Source of the DNA: Leptospirillum ferrooxidans C2-3 | GTDB taxonomy: Bacteria > Nitrospirota > Leptospirillia > Leptospirillales > Leptospirillaceae | DNA length: 64,000 bases | NCBI RefSeq assembly: GCF_000284315.1 | Contig: NC_017094.1 | Coordinates: forward strand, 124,001 to 188,000 | Direction of reading: 5' to 3' | Part shown: positions 32,649-41,793 of the stretch, one piece after another | How positions within the stretch are numbered: position 1 is the first letter of the stretch | Layout of the letters: each line of letters starts with the position of its first letter | Made by a program: the position numbers and the translations under genes | The notes under the pieces: generated by a model | Database searches by the model: none | Told to the model about the DNA's origin: nothing | The model's input: the letters and a program-made list of their open reading frames with translations, nothing else

Positions 32649-34115
32649 CTAAAGCCAGACGTTGATTCCGAACATCATGGTGGTCACGGCACCCACATAG
32701 GCAGCGGCCAGGGACTCGTAAGACAGATTGGCATAAAACTCCAGATGTTCATTGGCCTGGACCGATGCGCCGATGTCGGCCTGAAGGCCTGCGAGTGGCC
32801 CTGGAGTGTCGAATGTCCCCACAACTCCTCCCAGCTGTCCATTTAAAACCACATAACGACCCAGCTGGTCGAGTGTTGAAAGTCCGGCAAACCCAAAATT
32901 TGACGACAGAAGGACGGGCACCAGATTGGTTGCGTTCGGGATAAAAGGTGTGAAGGACTGCGTATCATATCCCGCGACGAGATGAAGATCTGGTTTTTTC
33001 AGAAAGTTCCAGTCGACCGCGACCATTGTGTTGTGATTGATTCCAAAGGGTGTCTGACTTCCGCCCAGAGTGTCGTAGGTGTATTCGTACTCTCCTGACA
33101 GGGACAGGTTCGGAATCAGGGAAACAGTCGCGTTCAGAAGCCCTCCGGACTGGAGTGCGCCTTCGAGGATGGCTTGTCCGTATCCGCTCCAGGGAAGTTG
33201 ATACCACCCTTGTCCATCGATCCTTAGCCTTCCGAGCGGAAGGTCAAGGTGTCCGTAAAGTCCGGCATTGACCTGATTGCCTGCGAAGACATCCCCTGCA
33301 TCAAGAAGGTACTGGAGTCCATCCGGTCCCTGCCCGTCCACACCGGCAAAAAGGTAGGACTCAAGGCCGCTGGTCTGTCCTGATGCCGATCCCACGTAAA
33401 GATTGGTCCCCGCCTGAAAATGGACAGTATCTTTCAAAAGGGGTGTTTCTGCGGTGATCCCGGTTCCGATGGAGGAACCACCCGAATATCCGATGTCGAC
33501 ATTCTGGATGTGGATATGGTAATCCGAATTTTCCATCTCGTAGGTGGATGGTGACTGGAATGGAGGGGGAACCGGTTCCTGAAAGTTGATGTTCTGGTCA
33601 AAGGTTTCAAGGGGCGGGGTTGACAGCACAAGGACCTCAAGCGTTTTTTTGTCTTCGGTGACCTTTTCCTTTTCTTTTTGGGACAGTGTCGGATCTCTGG
33701 AAAGCCGGTTCAGGATTGTTCTGGAGCGGGACATGTTTCCCTGTTCCATCAGAAGCTCCGCTTTCAGCCTGAGAAGAGTCTTGTCATCGGGATATTGACT
33801 GATTCCCTTGTCCAGAATGGCAATCCCCTTTCCGGGTTGATGGATTTTCCGGGCGATACGGGCTCCAAGTGTATATGCCTCGCGTCTTTTGGGATGAAAT
33901 TTGATGTAGTTGCCAATCTGTTGCTCTGCCAGGGAAAATTTTCTTTTGGCAATACTGTTGTTGATCGTCTTCCAGTCATGATCCGAAGGGGCTGACCCGG
34001 ATGATTCTTCAGCGAAACCGTTGCCAACACTAAAAAGGGCTCCGGTCAGGGAGCCCAGAAGGGCAATGATGAGAAAGGCCGGGACTCTCCCGGCCTTTTT
34101 GTCAGATCCGCCCAT
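32649..34115 (-). CDS. TPR protein with C-terminal outer-membrane beta-barrel
   Basis: A signal-anchor-like segment (residues 12-34) is followed by TPR-like helices (SLAEQQIGNYIKFHPKRREA, KGIAILDKGISQYPDDKTLL). About 280 residues of alternating glycine/aromatic strands follow and end in a terminal strand (TTMMFGINVWL). This TPR-then-barrel layout recalls PgaA/BcsC-type outer-membrane exporters, but the protein is shorter and I see no enough match to name it. Its ATG overlaps the stop of the upstream repeat-protein gene by one base (TAATG), so the two are made together and may act together. Confidence 0.7.
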   Translation of the reverse strand: MGGSDKKAGRVPAFLIIALLGSLTGALFSVGNGFAEESSGSAPSDHDWKTINNSIAKRKFSLAEQQIGNYIKFHPKRREAYTLGARIARKIHQPGKGIAILDKGISQYPDDKTLLRLKAELLMEQGNMSRSRTILNRLSRDPTLSQKEKEKVTEDKKTLEVLVLSTPPLETFDQNINFQEPVPPPFQSPSTYEMENSDYHIHIQNVDIGYSGGSSIGTGITAETPLLKDTVHFQAGTNLYVGSASGQTSGLESYLFAGVDGQGPDGLQYLLDAGDVFAGNQVNAGLYGHLDLPLGRLRIDGQGWYQLPWSGYGQAILEGALQSGGLLNATVSLIPNLSLSGEYEYTYDTLGGSQTPFGINHNTMVAVDWNFLKKPDLHLVAGYDTQSFTPFIPNATNLVPVLLSSNFGFAGLSTLDQLGRYVVLNGQLGGVVGTFDTPGPLAGLQADIGASVQANEHLEFYANLSYESLAAAYVGAVTTMMFGINVWL

Positions 34116-35206
34116 TATCGGGAATGTCTGTGCATTCGGGCATGATACCCCGCATGGTGGGATGGGGAGTAGAGCGCGGCAACCCTTTCATGGGATCCCT
34201 GCATGATCTCCCTTGTAGCTTCTTCGTGGCCAAAAGCGGATCTTCCGAGTTCGGGATGATGGTCGTCTCCATCATGGTGCATGGAGGCTTCGGGAGATTC
34301 CCTGTCCCGGAAATCCCGGTCTGCCCGGTCATAGTCGAACCGATTGTCAGCACGAAGGGCTCTGAGGCGGTTCTTCAGCATGAAAATCCTTCTCTTGACC
34401 GAAGCGATATCCGCGGCGCGATCGGGATTGGGTGCCTTCTGGCTGTTGAGCGCGGTGAGCCTCGCCCTGAGTTTTGCGATCTTGGCCTTCAATTGGGCGA
34501 TATCCGCAGCGCGATCGGGATTGGGTGTCTTCTGGCTGTTGAGCGCGGTGAGCCTCGCCCTGAGCTTTGCGATCTTGGCCTTCAATTGGGCGATATCCGC
34601 GGCGCGATCGGGATTGGGTGTCTTCTGGCTGTTGAGCGCGGTGAGCCTCGCCCTGAGCTTTGTGATCTCTGCTTTCAGCTGGGCGATATCTGCGGCGCGA
34701 TCGGGATTGGGTGTCTTCTGGCTGTTGAGCGCGGTGAGTCTTGCCCTGAGCTTTGTGATCTCTGCTTTCAGCTGGGCGATATCCGCAGCGCGATCGGGAT
34801 TGAGTGCCTTCTGGCTGTTGAGCGCGGTGAGTCTTGCCCTGAGCTTTGTGATCTCTGCTTTCAGCTGGGCGATATCCGCAGCGCGATCAGGATTGGGTGC
34901 CTTCTGGCTGTTGAGCGCGGTGAGCCTTGCCCTGAGTTTTGTGATCTCTGCTTTCAGTGCGGCGATGTCGGCTGTGCGATCGGGATTGCCTAATTTATTG
35001 GCTCTGAGTGTTTTAAGCCGATCGGTCAGTTTGATGATTTCATTTTTGATGTCAAGACTATCCGCTTTCAAATCCGTGTTTTCATTCGTGGACTGGCCTG
35101 TTGGTGTTGTTGAGCGGCTTGAGAGGGATGTCGATCCATGGGCAAATCCTACTCCGGCAATCAGTGAGACAATGATGACCGCCGGGACAGTTTTTTTGAA
35201 GTTCAT
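34115..35206 (-). CDS. Secreted coiled-coil protein with six 31-residue tandem repeats
   Basis: A signal peptide (cleaved near AHG-ST, residues 1-24) leads to six repeats of 31 residues (residues 74-259) with the core DRAADIAQLKAEITKLRARL then TALNSQK. A degenerate unit lies on each side. Leu/Ile spacing predicts a long alpha-helical coiled coil broken by NP at each unit start. The C-terminal 70 residues are rich in His and Asp/Glu (HHDGDDHHPEL, then HHAGYHARMHRHSR), a possible metal-binding tail. I know no named family. It is coupled to the TPR/barrel gene, suggesting an exported cell-surface structure. Confidence 0.75.
   Translation of the reverse strand: MNFKKTVPAVIIVSLIAGVGFAHGSTSLSSRSTTPTGQSTNENTDLKADSLDIKNEIIKLTDRLKTLRANKLGNPDRTADIAALKAEITKLRARLTALNSQKAPNPDRAADIAQLKAEITKLRARLTALNSQKALNPDRAADIAQLKAEITKLRARLTALNSQKTPNPDRAADIAQLKAEITKLRARLTALNSQKTPNPDRAADIAQLKAKIAKLRARLTALNSQKTPNPDRAADIAQLKAKIAKLRARLTALNSQKAPNPDRAADIASVKRRIFMLKNRLRALRADNRFDYDRADRDFRDRESPEASMHHDGDDHHPELGRSAFGHEEATREIMQGSHERVAALYSPSHHAGYHARMHRHSR
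34430..34987 (-). repeat. Six tandem 93-bp repeats in the coiled-coil protein gene
   Basis: Each unit encodes 31 residues and differs from its neighbours by only a few bases, so copy number can change by unequal recombination or slippage. The units are contiguous with no unique spacers. The antisense strand is open through the whole tract, a by-product of the repeat. Confidence 0.92.
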
Positions 35207-35411
35207 GTGGATCTCCTTTTTATGAGGTTGAACGAAAAGAACCGGGGAACTCTAACAAAATTTTTCAGAAATGGATGTGATTTGGATCAAGCTTCGGAGG
35301 AGCGGCTTGAAAAACTGTCCGTCCTTTTTTTTAGCAGGGAACTTCTCTAAAGTAGGCTAAGGCTTCTGGTTCCATTGGAAGGACCGTTTTCTTGTCCGGG
35401 AGGAGGATTGT

Positions 35412-36686
35412 GTGTCAATGTTTCGTTTTGTACATGCCGCGGATATCCACCTTGACAGTCCCCTCAGAGGGTTGTCGGGACAGGAGGGAGACAATGCAAG
35501 ACGCATCCGGAAGGCAACTCGGGAAGCCTTTGAAAATCTTGTGACCCGGTCGATTGAAGAGAAGGTGGATTTTATGATCCTGTCCGGAGATCTCTATGAC
35601 GGAGACTGGAAGGATTATCAGACCGGACTCTTTTTCGTTGCCCAGATGGGCAGGCTTTCCTCTGAAGATATTCCTGTTTTTCTGGTTTATGGAAATCATG
35701 ATGCGGCAAGCCAGATGACCCGAAGCCTCAACCTTCCCCCGAATGTCAATCTCTTTGGAACCCATCATGCCCATACGTTTCTGATCCCGGACCTGTCTGT
35801 CGCCATTCATGGAATGAGCTTCCGACAAAGGGATGTGACGGACAATCTGGTTCCGGGATTTCCCGATCCGGTTCCGGATATGTTCAACATCGGTGTCTTG
35901 CACACGGGACTTGGAGGTTTGGGTGGCCATGCCAATTATGCACCCTGCAGCTCCGGGGAACTGATTGCCAAGGGCTATGACTACTGGGCCTTGGGCCATG
36001 TGCATCAGGGACAGGTGATCAACCGGACCCCCTATATCGTTTTTCCGGGAAATTTACAGGGGAGACATATTCGCGAGACGGGGCCAAAAGGGGCCTGCAT
36101 CATCTCCGTCAATGAAGGCGCTGTCGCTGATCTTGGCCTTCTGGCGGTCGATGTTGTCCGATGGGAAGTCCTGACTGTCAATGCCGGTCCGGAAGACTCC
36201 TTTTCCGATATCATCAACCGGATCCGCGAAGAGATCCGGACCGTATCGGGAGAGATGGATGGACGTCTTCTGGCTTGCAGGATCCTGATTGAGGGAAAGA
36301 CAAAAATCCACTTCCAGCTGGAGTCATCGAGGGAGCCACTCCTGGCCGAAGCACGCTCCGCCGCCCTGTCCCTTGGATCGTCCGTGGCCTGGGTGGAGCG
36401 GGTTGTCGTCCAAACTGAGCCAATGGGGATCGGTGTTGATGAAAAGGAAGAGACGTCTTTCATGGATCTGGCGCAGATTCTCGGGAAGGCGAAGGACGAT
36501 CCGGAGCTTTTGAAGATGATGGAATCTCAGTTGGGTGAATTGGTCCAGACGCTGCCGTATGACCTCCGGATCGATAATGAAGATATCGCATTGAAATCTG
36601 CCATTGACAGGGAATATGGGGAACTCCTGTCACCTGTCATCAGATTTTTATTGGCCGATATCCGTGAGCAGGGTCAGAAATCATGA
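35412..36686 (+). CDS. SbcD/YhaO-like metallophosphoesterase exonuclease
   Basis: The N-terminal half carries all calcineurin-type nuclease motifs: HAADIHLDSPL, LSGDLYDGDW, YGNHDAAS, VLHTGLGG and ALGHVHQG. The 424-residue size and C-terminal part fit YhaO of Bacillus, a relative of SbcD/Mre11. The GTG at 35412 is chosen because AGGAGG lies five bases upstream; ATG 35418 is the alternative. The next gene, an SMC-like ATPase, overlaps by four bases (ATGA), so the two form an SbcCD/YhaON-type complex acting on DNA ends or hairpins during repair. Confidence 0.88.
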   Translation: MSMFRFVHAADIHLDSPLRGLSGQEGDNARRIRKATREAFENLVTRSIEEKVDFMILSGDLYDGDWKDYQTGLFFVAQMGRLSSEDIPVFLVYGNHDAASQMTRSLNLPPNVNLFGTHHAHTFLIPDLSVAIHGMSFRQRDVTDNLVPGFPDPVPDMFNIGVLHTGLGGLGGHANYAPCSSGELIAKGYDYWALGHVHQGQVINRTPYIVFPGNLQGRHIRETGPKGACIISVNEGAVADLGLLAVDVVRWEVLTVNAGPEDSFSDIINRIREEIRTVSGEMDGRLLACRILIEGKTKIHFQLESSREPLLAEARSAALSLGSSVAWVERVVVQTEPMGIGVDEKEETSFMDLAQILGKAKDDPELLKMMESQLGELVQTLPYDLRIDNEDIALKSAIDREYGELLSPVIRFLLADIREQGQKS

Positions 36687-39600
36687 GGCTCAGCCGGCTG
36701 GATCTCAAAAGGTATGGACGATTTACGGATGCTGTCATTGATTTTCCGGCTGGGACTCATGACTTTCATCTTGTTTTCGGACCGAATGAAGCAGGCAAAT
36801 CGACAACCCTGTCCGCCATTTCCGACCTCTTGTACGGGATTTCCCATAATTCCCCCTATAACTTTCTTCATTCGTATGGAGACATGCGAATTGGTGCCGT
36901 TCTGGAAAATCCAACTTCGTCGATTGAGTTTTTTCGGAGGAAGGGAAAGAAGGAGACATTGCTGTCCGGAGATGGCACGGCTCACCCTTTGGGAGACGGA
37001 GCTCTTTCGCCATTTCTCGGAGGCTACGACAGGGTGTTTTTTGAAAGGATGTTCAGTCTGGATTACCCCAGACTCAATGAGGGTGGCCGGGAGCTTCTCG
37101 AGGCGCGGGATGATGCGGGGCAGATTCTGTTTTCCGCCGGGACGGGGATAGCGGGTCTCAGGAAACATCTCGACTCCATCGAGGCCAAGCTTGACGGTTT
37201 GTGGGGAGCAAGGCGGTCTTCCAAAAGAAAGTACAGCCAGCTTGAGGAAAGGCTGAAAGACAATGAGCGCATACTCCGGGAACACAGCCTTTCAGGGAGC
37301 AAATGGCTGTCATTGAAGGAAGAGGTTTCAAGAATACGGGATGAGTGTGATCGGGTTGATCGCCAGATCTTTGAAAAGACATTGTCTCTCCGAAAATTGG
37401 AGCGTGTCCGAAGGGTTTTCCGGGATCTGGTCCGTTTTGACCAGATCGAGTCGGAGATAGCCTCGATCGGTCAATTGCCCTTTCTTCCGGGGAACGCCCG
37501 GGAGAAACTTGAGTCTGCTCAGGAGAAAATCACGGGAGCACGGATTCAGGGGGAGACACTGAAAGAACGTCTGGAACACTCCATTTCCGATCGGAAAAAG
37601 ATTCTTCCGGATGAAAAGATTTTGTCCAGGGCCAATGAGATTGCCCGTCTTCATGAAGTGAGAATTCATGTCCAGAAGGCTCTGGAGGATCTTCCCAAAC
37701 GTCAGTCGGAGCTTTTATCCATGGTCGGGGAGCTTCGTTCATTGGCGAGGGAGCTTTCCTGGGAGACGTTGGAAGCGGATCTCCTGCTTTCGATGATCCC
37801 ACCCCGGTCCCGTTCGGTTGCGGTTTCGAAACGTCTCTCCGAACGGGTGGAATTGCTGTCCTTTCTGTCGGCTGCCGAGAGGGCACTCATGGAAGCGAGG
37901 GCTGCCCAGGATGGCTTACAAAAGAGGCAACTGGGAATGATGCCTCCTGTCGATCTGACGGGTCTTGAGTCAGCGCTGTCGGCTTATCGGAACGCATCTC
38001 ATTTGCTCTCTCCACTGGAGAGCTTTCGGAAGGAACGCTCAGAGCATGATTCGGAGATCCGTTTGCGTCTTGCCTCCCTGGTCCCTTCAGTCCGTTCTTT
38101 GGAGGACCTGTTGTCCATCCATCCCCCGGGAATGGGGCAGATCCATGAGTTTCAGGATCGCTTCAAGGATTGGGAGCTCATGGAAAGGGATCGAAGCCGT
38201 AAGGTGGAGGCGGCGAGACAGGAGATCGGCAGCCTGTCCGCCAGCCGCGACGGAATTTTTCAACGCGAGAGACTGGTGACGAAAGACATTCTTGAAAGCC
38301 TGAGGGAGAAACGGAATCAGGCATGGGAGGTGGTCAAGTACATCCATGTCCATGGCGCCCCTCCCCCCGGATCAGGGACGGCCGAAAATCCGGGAAAAAA
38401 GGATCCGGTCTCATCTTTTGAGGAGCTCCAGAGGGAAGTCGATGTTGTCTCCGACAGGCGTTTCGACAATGCGCATTTTGAGGCGTCTGTCAGAGTCATT
38501 GCCCAGAAGCTTGATGAACAGCAGGGTCTTCTCGATGAGCTGCTCGCGCAGGATCAGTTGGCTCTTGGTGTTCGTGAGGGGCTCTTTCGGGAGTGGAAGG
38601 ATCTATGGGAAGGAGCCCCGTTTTTTCCGGACTCTCCGGAAGTGATGCTGAAATGGGCTATGGATCGGGAGGCACTTCTGGAACTGTCCTCCAGACGGGA
38701 GTTGTGTGAAGAAAAAATAAGAATGGTCTCAGGGGAGATCTCAAGTCTTCGCTCCCGTTTTGAAAGGGAGCTTTTGTCCCTGGAGGAAAAACGGAATCTG
38801 ACAGGAGAAGAGTCTCTTGAGTTTCTGGTCGAAATGTCTGAAAAACGTCTTCGCGAGCTGTCAGAAGGGGCTTCCCTCTGGAAGCTTTTGAACCAGCAGG
38901 TTCAAAAGGGTGAAGAAGAGGTAAATCGAAGGCAGCTGGAGCTTGATCTGGCGATCAGACGATTTCGGGAATGGGAATCCCGATGGGAGAATGCGGTCAG
39001 GGAGATCGGAATTGTCTCCTCCCGGGATCCGGAGGCGGTCTCTCAGTTTCTTGAAATCATTGATCGCATGAGAGTTCTGGAAGAACCTGTCCGGGATCTG
39101 ACCCATCGCGTTCGGTCGATTCAAAAGGATGCGGATGATTTTCATGGGATGGTTCGCTCCCTTGTTCCCCTGGTCGCACCCGATCTTTTGGGGGAGACGC
39201 CCGATGACTCGATGAGAATCATCGAGAAAAGGCTCGAACAGTCCCAGATGGCGGTGGAGCTTTGCCAACAGAAAGATCAGGATATCCTTTCCATAGAGAA
39301 ATCGATCCGGCATTATCGGGAGCTTGACCGGGAAGGGTCGGAAACCATCCGGACCCTTCTCGAGGCCGCGAACGTCCCTGATGGCTCAAGTCTTGCCGAA
39401 ATCATTTTAAAGAAGGAGCGGATGCTGGCTCTTGAAGCCGAGAAGGAGCTCCTTTCCGCCGCTCTTTTCAAGAACGGAGACGGGTATTCGTTTCCTGATT
39501 TGAGGAGAGAGTGCGAAGAGATTCCCGATCCAGCTCTTTTGGCGGAGCTCGTGGAGGAGGGAACTGGGGAAATGGAGTCCCTGAGATCGCACTACAAGGT

Positions 39601-40210
39601 GCTTCTTGAGGAAAGGACCCGCCTCAATAATGCGTTTTCTTCCCTTGGGGGGGATCTGTTGGCTGTGGAGGCTGCCTCTGATCGTCAAAGGATCCTTTCG
39701 GAAATGAGGGAAGTGGCGGAGCAGGTTGTCTATCTGAAAGGTTCCTCGATCCTCCTGAGATGGTCTATTGACCGCTACCGGAAAGAGCATCAGGGTCCTC
39801 TGCTTTCAAGGGCGAGCGTGTTGTTTTCTCGTCTGACGCTTGGATCATTTGAGTCGCTGGGGATTGATTATGACGATGAGGACCGGATGGGGATCCTGGG
39901 ATTCCGTCCGGATGGTCCTCCGGTGGGTGTTTCCCAGATGAGCACCGGTACCGCCGACCAGCTTTTCCTTGCGCTCCGGCTTGCCGCTGTCCATGAGTTT
40001 TTGGACCACTCGATTCCGATGCCATTCATAGCGGACGATTTGCTGATCAACCTTGATGATGGCCGGGCGAAAGCGGCATTGGAGGTTCTCTGGGAGTTGT
40101 CGGCAAAAACCCAGGTGATCTTTTTGACCCATCACCAGCATCTTGTGGAGTTGGGGCGGGAGACTCTGGGCGAAAGGGTTCCGGTTTCGGTTTTGTCGTC
40201 AAGCCATTAA
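36683..40210 (+). CDS. SbcC/YhaN-like SMC-type ATPase
   Basis: The 1175-residue protein starts with a conserved strand (MRLSRLDLKRYGRFTDAVI) and Walker A GPNEAGKST. Some 900 residues of coiled coil follow, then the ABC signature QMSTGTADQLFLALRLA, Walker B MPFIADDLLINLDD and a final H-loop FLTHHQHLVEL. The lack of a clear CxxC zinc hook separates it from Rad50/SbcC and favours the YhaN group. It overlaps the nuclease gene and should drive its action on DNA ends. Its 3' end overlaps the convergent photolyase gene by 12 bases. Confidence 0.88.
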   Translation: MRLSRLDLKRYGRFTDAVIDFPAGTHDFHLVFGPNEAGKSTTLSAISDLLYGISHNSPYNFLHSYGDMRIGAVLENPTSSIEFFRRKGKKETLLSGDGTAHPLGDGALSPFLGGYDRVFFERMFSLDYPRLNEGGRELLEARDDAGQILFSAGTGIAGLRKHLDSIEAKLDGLWGARRSSKRKYSQLEERLKDNERILREHSLSGSKWLSLKEEVSRIRDECDRVDRQIFEKTLSLRKLERVRRVFRDLVRFDQIESEIASIGQLPFLPGNAREKLESAQEKITGARIQGETLKERLEHSISDRKKILPDEKILSRANEIARLHEVRIHVQKALEDLPKRQSELLSMVGELRSLARELSWETLEADLLLSMIPPRSRSVAVSKRLSERVELLSFLSAAERALMEARAAQDGLQKRQLGMMPPVDLTGLESALSAYRNASHLLSPLESFRKERSEHDSEIRLRLASLVPSVRSLEDLLSIHPPGMGQIHEFQDRFKDWELMERDRSRKVEAARQEIGSLSASRDGIFQRERLVTKDILESLREKRNQAWEVVKYIHVHGAPPPGSGTAENPGKKDPVSSFEELQREVDVVSDRRFDNAHFEASVRVIAQKLDEQQGLLDELLAQDQLALGVREGLFREWKDLWEGAPFFPDSPEVMLKWAMDREALLELSSRRELCEEKIRMVSGEISSLRSRFERELLSLEEKRNLTGEESLEFLVEMSEKRLRELSEGASLWKLLNQQVQKGEEEVNRRQLELDLAIRRFREWESRWENAVREIGIVSSRDPEAVSQFLEIIDRMRVLEEPVRDLTHRVRSIQKDADDFHGMVRSLVPLVAPDLLGETPDDSMRIIEKRLEQSQMAVELCQQKDQDILSIEKSIRHYRELDREGSETIRTLLEAANVPDGSSLAEIILKKERMLALEAEKELLSAALFKNGDGYSFPDLRRECEEIPDPALLAELVEEGTGEMESLRSHYKVLLEERTRLNNAFSSLGGDLLAVEAASDRQRILSEMREVAEQVVYLKGSSILLRWSIDRYRKEHQGPLLSRASVLFSRLTLGSFESLGIDYDDEDRMGILGFRPDGPPVGVSQMSTGTADQLFLALRLAAVHEFLDHSIPMPFIADDLLINLDDGRAKAALEVLWELSAKTQVIFLTHHQHLVELGRETLGERVPVSVLSSSH

Positions 40211-41668
40211 CTCCGGCTTCTGCCCCTTTCCTCCAAGAGCACCAAACAGTGCCAATGCCTCCTGCCGGGCATAAGAATGGTCAACGATAGGGGCGGGATA
40301 AGTCTTGCCCAGGATGATTCCGGCTCGTTTCAGAAGAGGCTCCGGTGCTTCCCATGGACGATGGATCCATTGGTTGGGCAGGCCCTTGATTTCCGGAATC
40401 CATTTGCGGATTGCAATGCCCTCCGGATCATACCGCTCTCCCTGAAGGACAGGGTTGTAAATCCGGAAGTATGGGGCGGCATCCACACCCATTCCAGAGA
40501 CCCACTGCCAGGAAACGGTATTGTTTGCAAGGTCATGGTCAACAAGTGTTTCCCGGAACCACCGTGCCCCCTCCTTCCAGGAAATCAGGAGATCTTTCGT
40601 GAGAAAGCTTGCGGAGATCATTCTGGACCTGTTCGGAATATAGCCTATAGCCCACAGCTGCCTCATGGTGGCATCAATGACCGGATAACCCGTCTTTCCC
40701 GATTTCCAGGCCAAGAGGGCTTCAGGATTGTCTTTCCATGGAAAGCTGGAGAATTTTGGCTGAAAGGGTTCTGAGATCATTTTGGGAAAATGGATCAGCA
40801 GATATCGTGAAAACTCTCGCCATCCCAATTCTGAAAGGAACTTCTCCCCGTCATTCTGCCAGCCGGGATGTTCATGCATTTTATCAAGTGTTGCCCGGAC
40901 GATTTGCCTGGAGGTGATTTCTCCGGCATGAAGAAAAGGAGAAAGCATCGAATAGCCCTCATGGTCGAGCCGATCCCGATTCTTCTCATAGGATTGAAGT
41001 CTTTCGTCAAGAAAGGTGTTCAGAGTCATGTGGGCCTGTTCTTCTCCCGGGATCCACTTCTCTCTCATTTCTTTTGCCCAGTCGGGTCTGGATGGATTCC
41101 ATCCCCATTCGGGAAGATACTCTGAAATCACAGAAAATTCCGGTGGAAAGATCCTCTCCGGGGCGGGAAAAGGGGCTGAAGGGTCCAGTGCGGGCCGAAG
41201 ACGTTTCCAGAATTGGCCAAATACCCGGTACGGGCCGTTTTTCCCCATCATGGATTCGGGGTCTGAAAGAAGATCGGGGGGATAGGTTTCCACTTTCAGC
41301 CCGGTGGAGAGAAGCTCTTTTTTAAGAGAGAGGTCAAAGGTTTTTGCCCATGGTTCTGTAAGCTCATTCCAGACAATTTTTTGAGCATTTGATCTTTTTG
41401 CAAAATGGACAAGGACTTCTTTCGTGGATCCCCGGGCAAAGACAAGCGGGGATCCTGTCGATGAAAGAGAGCGGGCAAGGGAAAGAAGGCTTTCGTGAAG
41501 CCACCAGCGGGAGGCTCCTTCTTCCTGCTCGGGAAGGGTTTCATCCCAAATGTAAACGGGAAGAATCGGACCGGAGCGGGCGGAGTGGAAAAGGGCGGGA
41601 TTGTCTTTAAGCCTGAGATCTTTTCTGAACCAGACGATAGAGGTGTTCACGTGATCTTCCTTATCCAT
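40199..41668 (-). CDS. phr: Deoxyribodipyrimidine photolyase
   Basis: The product has the photolyase N-terminal domain (SIVWFRKDLRLKDNPAL) and the FAD-binding helical domain with LGWREFSRYLLIHFP, TGYPVIDATMRQLWAIGYIPN and the terminal WQWVSGMGVDAAPYFRIYNP. The Trp and Asn positions of CPD photolyases appear kept (DLANNTVSWQW), so light-driven repair of cyclobutane dimers is likely rather than cryptochrome signalling. The start may be ATG 41668 or GTG 41650; the latter follows AAGGAAG. The neighbouring YhaON-like pair and carotenoid-like gene suggest a light and DNA-damage theme, though not one operon. Confidence 0.92.
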   Translation of the reverse strand: MDKEDHVNTSIVWFRKDLRLKDNPALFHSARSGPILPVYIWDETLPEQEEGASRWWLHESLLSLARSLSSTGSPLVFARGSTKEVLVHFAKRSNAQKIVWNELTEPWAKTFDLSLKKELLSTGLKVETYPPDLLSDPESMMGKNGPYRVFGQFWKRLRPALDPSAPFPAPERIFPPEFSVISEYLPEWGWNPSRPDWAKEMREKWIPGEEQAHMTLNTFLDERLQSYEKNRDRLDHEGYSMLSPFLHAGEITSRQIVRATLDKMHEHPGWQNDGEKFLSELGWREFSRYLLIHFPKMISEPFQPKFSSFPWKDNPEALLAWKSGKTGYPVIDATMRQLWAIGYIPNRSRMISASFLTKDLLISWKEGARWFRETLVDHDLANNTVSWQWVSGMGVDAAPYFRIYNPVLQGERYDPEGIAIRKWIPEIKGLPNQWIHRPWEAPEPLLKRAGIILGKTYPAPIVDHSYARQEALALFGALGGKGQKPELMA

Positions 41669-41793
41669 GGGAGTCTTTTCGAAAAGGCTCTTGTGGCATC
41701 TGTATCAGGGGAGCTTGAGCCCGGGGATTCGAGGTGAGAAAATCCTTCGATGGTCCTGATCCTTTTTAAACTGATTCCTTGAGGGAAATATGG

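Noticed and set aside
34430..34987. Possible CRISPR array
   Set aside because: The repeats are contiguous 93-bp coding units without unique spacers and lie inside a signal-peptide-bearing gene.
34124..35225. Two long plus-strand open frames over the 93-bp repeats
   Set aside because: Stop-free antisense frames arise because a 93-bp unit is repeated in phase. The minus-strand product has a signal peptide and coiled-coil pattern; the plus-strand ones are repeat artefacts.
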